Origin: Nelumbo lutea | Lineage: Eukaryota > Streptophyta > Magnoliopsida > Proteales > Nelumbonaceae | DNA length: 64,000 nucleotides | Assembly (NCBI GenBank): GCA_022828595.1 | Contig: JAKGHH010000002.1 | Location: 80,944,383-81,008,382, forward strand | Reading direction: 5' to 3' | Shown here: positions 57,159 through 64,000 of the stretch, in pieces | How the letters are laid out: each line of letters begins with the position of its first letter | Numbering within the stretch: position 1 is the stretch's first letter | Made by a program: the position numbers and the translations under genes | The notes under the pieces: model-generated | What the model was told of the DNA's origin: nothing | Database searches by the model: none | What the model saw: the letters and a program-made list of their open reading frames with translations, nothing else

Positions 57159-58518
57159 TGATAGCTATAATTATATAACCCTAGCAAGTGCACTAGTTAT
57201 CAAGTAGTATAAAGATATCGTTCCTATGGGGATTTAACAAAATAAGTATTAGAACTATAGCTTCCCTCAATTATTTGAACAACCAAATTCTAACAATAGG
57301 AACTGCTGAAAATTAAAGATAGAAAAAGAAAGAACAAAAATGAAAACAAAGACAATCAATGATTGAACTTGCAACGGTATAATTGAAAGCGCTAGGACTA
57401 TTGGTCCACGTAACCATCCCAATGAACATCAATTTATTAAATTAACCAAGATGATTTATTATTTTCATAAGCTGAAGTCTTTCCTAATTTATCTGATATT
57501 CCCTCCCATGATATATCATACCTACTTCTATCAAGTAACCCTTCGATCCCCGTCTAGTTCATTCATATAAACCAAATCAACTAGGAGGTGGCCAAGCTCC
57601 TAATTGCATTATGCACAATAACTCATAGACAATATGAAAATAAAAACAACTTGGCTGAATTAAATAAAAATCAATCCATGGTCGTGGTTAGGATTTCCAC
57701 AGCCCTAGCTACAAATAGATTAGTTAATGATAAAGGAAATTAAACAAACAAGGTATTAGAAAGAACTCATGATGTCTCCCCTTGAGGTTGAGATCGATGA
57801 ACTTCTTCTCCTTGCCGCTGCCTCCCTCCTTTTCTCCTCCTGCATTGCCAACTGCCTTCTTGAAGGCTGAAGCTCTCTTGGAGGATTTCTCCTTGATTGC
57901 TCTAGAGATTGATTGATGCCTAGTGCTAGTCCGCCCCTCCCCCACCCCCCCTTTATATAGTTTTAGGAGGAGGGGCTGTTTCCAACTTCTTTTTGGAGTT
58001 CTTTCTCAAAAATAGAAAGTCCTAGTTCCTAATGATTAGTTTGGATCTAATCCTATCCTACCTCTTATCTGGTAATCTCAATCTCCTTTATTTTTATAGA
58101 ATTATATTAGAAAATTAAATCTGATAGGACTCTTTGTAGTTTCCTCATTCTTGTATTCGTATTCGGCTTCTACTACGAACTGGGCTTCCCTATGAATTTG
58201 CTCAGATTTCGGGCCCAATATTGACTTCGATGCAATCTGTATCTATCAAAACTCAAAACAGGAAAGTTGTAGAGTTCTTCCTTATCTTTCCAATTCATCT
58301 TGAATAATCTCAATAAGATTCTGGATGTGAGAGTTATGCTCAGATTACTAAGCGGCGCCAAAATTGTGCAAAATTACCCGATTAGCCTTGTTTTTCTCAT
58401 GACGCCTTTTTTCATGCCCTGAATCAAAATACAAGAATAATGAGTCCAATTAAGTACTAATTAAGTATAAAAGACTAAATATTTAGGGATAAAAATATGA
58501 TAATTTTTATTCTTATCA
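57159..58518 (-). mobile_element. Solo LTR with AGGCC target duplication
   Basis: 1,360 bases, TGATAGCTATAATTATATAA to ATTCTTATCA, with AGGCC on both sides (57154-57158 and 58519-58523). A CTATATAAAGG box is read on the - strand at ~57,950. It belongs to the family also found at 36,827 and 39,211. Confidence 0.88.
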
Positions 58519-58523
58519 AGGCC

Positions 58524-59597
58524 ATAGGCTATTTGGGAGAAAAGCAAAGAGGATTCGTTACAAAAAGAGGAAAAAATTTTGCCTTTGGATATTTCTCCTT
58601 CTTCTTCAAAAGCCAGGCCATCGATTGAGAAGCCTCCTACTCTTGAACTTAAGCCTATTCCTTCACATTTAAAATATGTCTATTTGGGAAATTCATCTAC
58701 CTTACCTATGATTATTTCTTCTTACTTGACAGGTCTTGAAAAACTAAAGTTGATAAGGGTGCTTAGGGAACACAAAAGGACAATTGGATGGAGCTTTGGC
58801 GACATTCAAGGAATAAGTCCATCAGTTTGCATGACAAAATCTTGATGGAAGAAGGATTCAAGCATATGGTGCAACCCCAAAGGAGGTTAAATCCTAATAT
58901 GAAAGATGTAGTAAAGAAAGATGTGATAAAATGACTTGATTCAGGTATTATGTTTCCTATCTCTAATTCTTTCTAGGTAAGTCCTGTGCAAGTTATACCT
59001 AAAAAAGGAGGGGCCATTGTAGTCAAAAGTGAAAATAATGAATTAATCCCAACAAGGACAGTAATAGGTTGGAGAGTATGTATTGACTATAGGATATTGA
59101 ATGATGATACTAGAAAAGATCATTTCCCCTTCCCTTTATTGATCAAATGATTGAGAAACTTGTTGGTCAAGAATTTTATTATTTTCTTGATGGTTTTTCT
59201 GGTTATCACCAAATTCCCATTGCTCCTGAAGACCAAGAGAAAACTATCTTTACATGCCCTTGTGGAATATTTGCATTTACGAGAATGCCTTTTGGTTTGT
59301 GCAATGCCCCTACTACTTTTCAAAGATGCATGATGTCTCTATTTTCAGATTTCATTGATGATTTTATGGAGATATTTATGGATGACTTCTCTGTTTTGGA
59401 TCTTCATTTGATGCATGCCTGCATAGTTTGCCTTTGGTGCTTAAAAGATGTGAGGAATCTAACCTTATTCTTAATTGGGAAAAATGTCATTTTATGGCTA
59501 GGGAAGGAATTGTTTTAGGCCACAAAGTATCTTCTAAAAGTATTGAAGTGGATAGAGCTAAAATTGAATTAATTGAAAAACTCCCCCCTCTAAAATG
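58524..59597 (+). pseudogene. Athila-lineage reverse transcriptase, truncated
   Basis: 58,579-58,845 in one frame: PPTLELKPIPSHLKYVYLG, IISSYLTGLEKLKLIRVLRE, GWSFGDIQGISPSVCM. Then MEEGFKHMVQPQRRLNPNM, VIPKKGG, WRVCIDYRILNDDTRKDHFP, FYYFLDGFSGYHQIPIAPED, TRMPFGLCNAPTTFQRCMMS, and MEIFMDDFSVL with the catalytic DD. It breaks after EKLPPLK at 59,597; RH and IN of this element are not in the window. Confidence 0.83.
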
Positions 59598-60662
59598 ACA
59601 TTTGTAGCTTCTAGAGCATTCTTTTTGTAGCTTTTAAGCCCTAGGGTTTCACCTAACTGCTAATCCTCACCTTTCATCCCCTAACCACTAGATCTCAGCC
59701 CTCCATTCCATCTTCTTTATCAGCCATCCACTCTAGGGTGCCGCCCAACACTTTTAGTCTCAACCTTTCAGCCCTAGGCACCTCAATCTCCACCATCTAT
59801 TTCTGGGCACCCAAATCTCAGCCCTACATAATATTAGGTGCCATCTCCTTCTACTCTCAGCCTTAGGATCACCCCAAAACCATCCTAACCCTCCATTAGA
59901 AACCCTAGGGTGCCCATATCTTTGCTAAAACCTAGATGTCACTCCCCTCTTTCTCTCTAATCCTAGTTGTATCCACCATTCTCTATAAAATGGACCCAAT
60001 GGCTCTTGAGAAAGGGTTGGATTTTTCCCCTAGGTAAGATGAAAGGTAAATCTTGAGAAGTTCAAGGGTAAAAGAAGAGAAGGACGCCCAGGCAAGAGGA
60101 GGGGTTCCTACTTGCGGTTCGCCAAAGCCACTATTGCCACTTCTGGATTCGGATCACAACCATTAGATTTAGTTTTAATTTTCATTCTTCCATTTCCGGT
60201 TCCATTATTTTCTTTTTGCAATTTATTTTCTTTCCGTTTGATCTTTGTTTTCTTTTCTGTAGATCTAGAATTTGGCCAGGTAAGATGGAAGGCCTAGCTC
60301 GAGAAGTTAGAGGGTTAAGGGAGAGATCCGGAGACTGCTACCTCTGATCAGATTATAGACATTTTAATTAGTTTCTTTTATTTATTTATTTTTGTATTTA
60401 TTTATTTTTTTGCACTTTTAATTTGCAGCAATGTTCAAATTCTATTTTTTCAGTTTAATTAATTAATTTCTATATTTCTGCAACTTCCACTTGTGTTCTC
60501 TTGTTCAGGTTTGACTATGTATTAAATTTTTCCTCGCTTCCCTATTAATACGACCCGTTCTCACCCTTTTACTGCATTTGTAATTGTTTGAGAATTGGAA
60601 AAAATATATAAATATTAAACTGGTGTTCCGAAGTGCTTAACGACATGCTTCCGAACACACCA
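59598..60662 (+). repeat. LTR-like block with TATA box, right end of the 11.5 kb insertion
   Basis: No coding text. Repeats of 'CTCAGCCCT' and 'CCCTAGGG' style at 59,640-59,960, then CTCTATAAAATGGACCC (~59,981), a purine-rich transcribed-looking stretch, T-rich text with TTTATTTATT, and a CA end (CGAACACACCA) abutting ATTGG. This looks like the promoter and 3' part of an LTR whose start is lost at the junction with Athila RT. Its family is unknown. Confidence 0.45.
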
Positions 60663-60667
60663 ATTGG

Positions 60668-61989
60668 TCAAGTGGATGATGCAACTTAACGAGTATACAA
60701 TCGAGTACACCCAACCCAGAGCCATTAAGTGCCAGGTAGTGGTAGACCTCTTAGCCACCTTCCCCATAGATGTTAGTTTTCCCATTTCCAAAGAGATGCC
60801 TAGAGAGCTACCCATCATTGCAGTAGTTGAGGATGGGGAGTGGACCTTGACTTTTGATGGAAGTAGCACTAGCACCTTAGTTGGAGCCAGAGTCACATTG
60901 ACTTCGCCCATTGGTTACACCTTAGCCTACTCATTCAAACTATAGTTCCCTTGTTCGTATAATATAGCCGAGTATGAAGATTTAGTATTGGGACTGACAG
61001 TAGCAAGGGGCTTTGGAGCCAAGAAGGTCAAAGTAGTAGGAGACTCAAAACTAGTGATTGGACAGATGGATGGCAGCACCACAGTTAAGGAACTGACGAT
61101 TCCATATAGAATCCTGGTCCAAAGATTAATCAAGGACTTGGAAATGACCTACGAACACTAGAACAAAGCCAAAAATAGGTACACCGATGTATTAGCCACT
61201 TTGGAATAAAAAATTTAGCCAAGTAAAAACCTAATCAACGTTACCATCCAAATGCACTATAAAGCATGAACTGAGAGATTGGGGCACTAGATAGAGAAGA
61301 AGGATGAAATAATAATAGAGGATTGGAGACATTGTGTGATACAGAAGCTGCACAAATCGACAGAGGTAATGCAAGATGGCAAGACATTACTCAGGTTCTA
61401 ATTGGTGAATGGGATGTTATATCACAGATTGGTAGATAGAGTTAGAACAAGGTGCTTAGGGCCTAAAGAGGCAGAAGTATTCTTGGATGAAAGTCATAGA
61501 ACTTACTGTGAAGACATAACCAGCACATTATATAGAAGGTTGCAAAGGTTGGGGTACTACTGGCCAACGGTGAAGGCAGATGCAGCCAATGTACAAATTT
61601 ACTGTGAAAGGTGCATCCTGGAAGTGGACAGGAATGAGTGTCTTATTGTTGATGAAGTGGACTGGAGAAACATGTATATAGATTACATCGAGAACAACAT
61701 CACACCTATCTACGCAGTTATGAAGAGAAAACTCTTAGCCAAAGCCAAAAGATTCTACCTTAATGATAGAGTGCTCTATTGAAAATCTTACACTGGAAAA
61801 CCTCTACGATGCCTAGCCAGTGAGGAGGTAGAAGAAGCCCTAGATGTGGCCCAGAGTTCAAAACCAGCCCCACACCAAGGACAAATGGCCTTACACAACC
61901 ATATCCTACACATAGGCTTCTACTGGCTTACCATGCTAGAAGACATCCAAAAGCATGTACAAAGGTGCCACAAATGCTAAGTGAAGGGA
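60668..61989 (+). pseudogene. Ogre/Tat-lineage aRH and integrase (continuation)
   Basis: Continues the element cut at 49,123: KWMMQLNEYTIEYTQPRAIK closes RH; aRH at 60,835-61,160 has TLTFDGSSTST (Asp), NIAEYEDLVLGL (Glu), VKVVGDSKLVIGQMDG (Asp). From 61,402: GMLYHRLVDRVRTRCLGPKE, YCEDITSTLYRRLQRLGYYW and YCERCILEVDR, the first zinc-type module. After DVDWRNMYIDYIE-like text comes a second: LRCLASEEVEEAL, GFYWLTMLEDIQKHVQRCHK. Stops at ~61,160, ~61,210, ~61,780 and ~61,978. The integrase core is not reached before the copia LTR. Confidence 0.78.
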
Positions 61990-63926
61990 TGAGAGATCCA
62001 TCGTATGGATGCCCAAATCTTGCGGAATAAAGGGGCAAATTTCAAAATTTTTTCTCTCCCTTTCAACTGGGAATCACATTCCCTATTTAGAAAATCATAT
62101 TTTCAAGGATCAATCTTGAACCATAAACTGAACCAGATCTGAACCAAAAGGAGTAGGAGAGGATTATACCTGATACGGAGAAATAATATCTCCCAACGAA
62201 GGTGTTCATGCCCAAGGAAGGATCCAAAGACTGCTCCCAATGAAGATGGCGCAGTGTAGGATGGAGCAGAATCAACAGTGTTCTTCTCCAAGAACTCTAT
62301 CCTTCGCAAGAAGCAGCAGGATGGCACGTGAGCACAGTTTCCTGTCAATTCTTTCTCAAAGAACTGATGTCAACATCGAATCTTGACTTCTCCCACAACT
62401 AGAGATCGAACTAGATGTCTGGCGGTTGCAGGAAGGAGGCGGCAAGAAAGATATTTACAGGGATTGAAAAAATCTTTCTTCTGTGGTTTCAGCTCTAAAG
62501 AGGATCTGATTATGTGATTCATCTAAAGGCTACCGCCCCCCTCCTTCTTTTGTAACCCTAAAAGATCAGCTCATAATCCAATTAGGAGTTGTTGATCCAA
62601 ATCATATTTGGATCAAACCTCTCTTTAGGTGATAAGGTTAAACCCTTATCTTATCTGCAGATTAGATCAGCCTTCTCCTAATCTCATTAGGAGGTTTCTA
62701 GACCTGAATCATATTCAGGTCTAGACTCTCTGAGTGGATAGAGTTAAGACCCTATCCTATCTGTTGATCCATCTCAGAATTCACCCATATTTAACTTGTT
62801 AAATAAGTCCAGTTCGAAATGGGTTTTAGGCCCATTAAGCTTATGTGCTCACTTAACCTTCCTAACTGCTGCCCAGTTGGCCTTCTTGTATGGCGTGGGA
62901 CCCAAGCATTGATCTACACATCATCCACATGGGTCCGGCCCAGCCTTTGTTAAAAGGCCTTGCCGAATACACTGTTATGGATAGTGCACCCCCTAAAACC
63001 CATCAAATGGGCTCTATGGGTCCAACAATTACCCTAAGTGGTCCCTGGGCCAAACCACCTTGTAACACCCAGGGACTGTGGGCAGATGCAAGATTAAACC
63101 TTCAGGTATTATCCTCAATGGTCTTACACTTAACCTCTCAGCCCATAATGATCATACACTGCCCGACAAGAGAGGACCTCTCCCTCGGCTGCAAGGAACA
63201 GTGTTGCAAACTCTGCTTATATGGATCCTGGGAATTAAAACCTTCTTGCAAACATTTTAGAAAACATAATATATATACTTTTATATCTCATATAAAATAT
63301 ACTTTGCAAAAAAAATCTCAACGAATGAAATTGGCTACCGGCAGTCTTGGTTTCCATCTGTGAGAGTGCATCCCCGATCATTACTTTTGTCCGACAAAGG
63401 GGCTGATCCTGTCACTATGATCACTCAATGAGATGAATTCTCAAACTGTCCCAACATACCCAGGTTTTGACCCCTGCTAAGGATCTCACTGGTTGGTACA
63501 TCAAAGACAGCCCAATCCGCACCTAGTGCAGTGTCATAATCGATTCTAGGGGTCGGGTGTAACTTTCCAGTTTTGCCCATCAATCTCCAAGGTCCAGGGC
63601 AATACTGGAAATCTGGTCTGCTTCAAAGATTCAATTAATCCTACACTGTATGCGCCTAGGGTCTCACCCTGGTAGCTGAGACAAACCACGCCAACCGACT
63701 TGGTGGCACCACAGTGTCAGCCTTGTTAGGATAGGTCTCCCTAGACTGACCTACTGGCTGTGAACATTCTAAACTAACACGAGTCTCATTAAGTGTCCAG
63801 TTTAAGGGTATTACACAGAAACATACCAAGGGAACATGAATCAAACATGTACTTTTATTCATTTACAATAAACTCATAAAGTACATCATTTTGATTGAAG
63901 CTAAGGGCATACAAAACTGTCTAACA
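61990..63926 (-). mobile_element. Copia 3' LTR (copy 7) of an element continuing rightwards
   Basis: 1,937 bases from TGAGAGATCC to ACTGTCTAACA; the best match in the window is copy 5. On its - strand the LTR start TGTTAGACAG is preceded by GTGCAAGTGGGAGC (63,927-63,940 reversed), a copia-type polypurine tract, so this is a 3' LTR, not a solo LTR. It interrupts the Ogre-like integrase after GTGAAGGGA. Confidence 0.83.
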
Positions 63927-64000
63927 GCTCCCACTTGCACTTTGGTCCAATCGGGTACTAGGCGGAGTCCCATGCTTTCCACGTGTTTCTCAAACACTTT
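63927..64000 (-). mobile_element. Copia polypurine tract and internal 3' edge
   Basis: The last 74 bases, read on the - strand, end in GACCAAAGTGCAAGTGGGAGC immediately before the LTR; CAAGTGGGAG is a common Ty1/copia polypurine tract. The rest of the copia element lies beyond the window. Confidence 0.68.

Larger units (their letters stand above)
49124..60662. mobile_element. 11.5 kb insertion in the Ogre-like element, ATTGG target duplication
   Basis: Starts TGATAACTCTAC and ends CGAACACACCA; ATTGG flanks both sides (49119-49123 and 60663-60667). Removing it and one ATTGG joins SGRL to VKWMMQLNEY exactly in frame at the RH/aRH border. So this is one insertion site with retrotransposon hallmarks (TG...CA, 5-bp duplication). 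Contents: Athila-like LTR, gag, PR and RT, a - strand chromovirus-like element, a solo LTR and an LTR-like block. The two outer ends do not look alike, so the outer element has been rearranged or a second insertion has replaced part of it. Confidence 0.7.

Noticed and set aside
62890..63363. 157-codon + strand ORF
   Set aside because: Entirely inside the copia LTR; the same text in copies at 14.2, 24.2 and 45.4 kb is broken by stops, so no conserved product.

Overview
This 64 kb window is repeat-dominated nuclear DNA of a flowering plant, probably a large, transposon-rich genome. The evidence is one host gene with GT-AG introns and several plant-specific retroelement lineages: Athila, Tat/Ogre with a second RNase H, SIRE-like copia, Tourist and Mutator-like DNA elements. 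No species can be named from the sequence. There are no bacterial operons, CRISPR arrays, rRNA or tRNA genes that I can see. Most open frames are broken, so 'CDS' is used only for the one host-gene fragment and coding relics are called pseudogenes.

Layout. 1-7.4 kb: truncated copia LTR, hAT-like remnant, 3' end of a LINE, antisense DUF4283-type pseudogene, then the C-terminal four exons of a Brix-domain ribosome production factor 2 (RPF2) gene, the only host gene recognised. 7.4-19.9 kb: a SIRE-like LTR loaded with insertions, self-nested copies of a ~1.93 kb copia LTR, and a three-layer nest in which a Tourist-like MITE holds a Pack-MULE carrying a P4-ATPase (ALA flippase) fragment, whose right terminal repeat holds a hAT element. 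19.96-31.8 kb: a Tat/Retand-type Ty3 element on the + strand (gag, PR, RT, RH, aRH, IN), with a copia LTR inside RT and an antisense extra ORF before the 3' LTR.

33.6-45.36 kb: a rearranged cluster of endogenous pararetrovirus (Caulimoviridae-like) copies. Two units lie head-to-tail on the - strand and one faces them on the + strand. Movement protein, coat protein, zinc-knuckle and protease remnants are visible, with tRNA-Met primer sites, but no reverse transcriptase survives. Two solo LTRs with perfect 5-bp target duplications sit inside the middle copy. 45.36-64 kb: an Ogre-like Ty3 element (RT-RH at 47.5-49.1 kb, aRH-IN at 60.7-62.0 kb) is split by an 11.5 kb insertion flanked by ATTGG repeats. 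Inside the insertion are Athila gag/PR/RT, a - strand chromovirus-like element and a further solo LTR. The window ends in the 3' LTR, polypurine tract and internal edge of a copia element continuing to the right.

No intact autonomous system is present. The most interesting items are the Pack-MULE gene capture with its nested hAT, the RT-less tandem/inverted pararetrovirus cluster with an unidentified aromatic-rich ORF, the in-frame split of the Ogre element, its intron-like gaps, and the tandem LTR-sharing structures. Boundaries were read by eye; alignments and searches were not possible.
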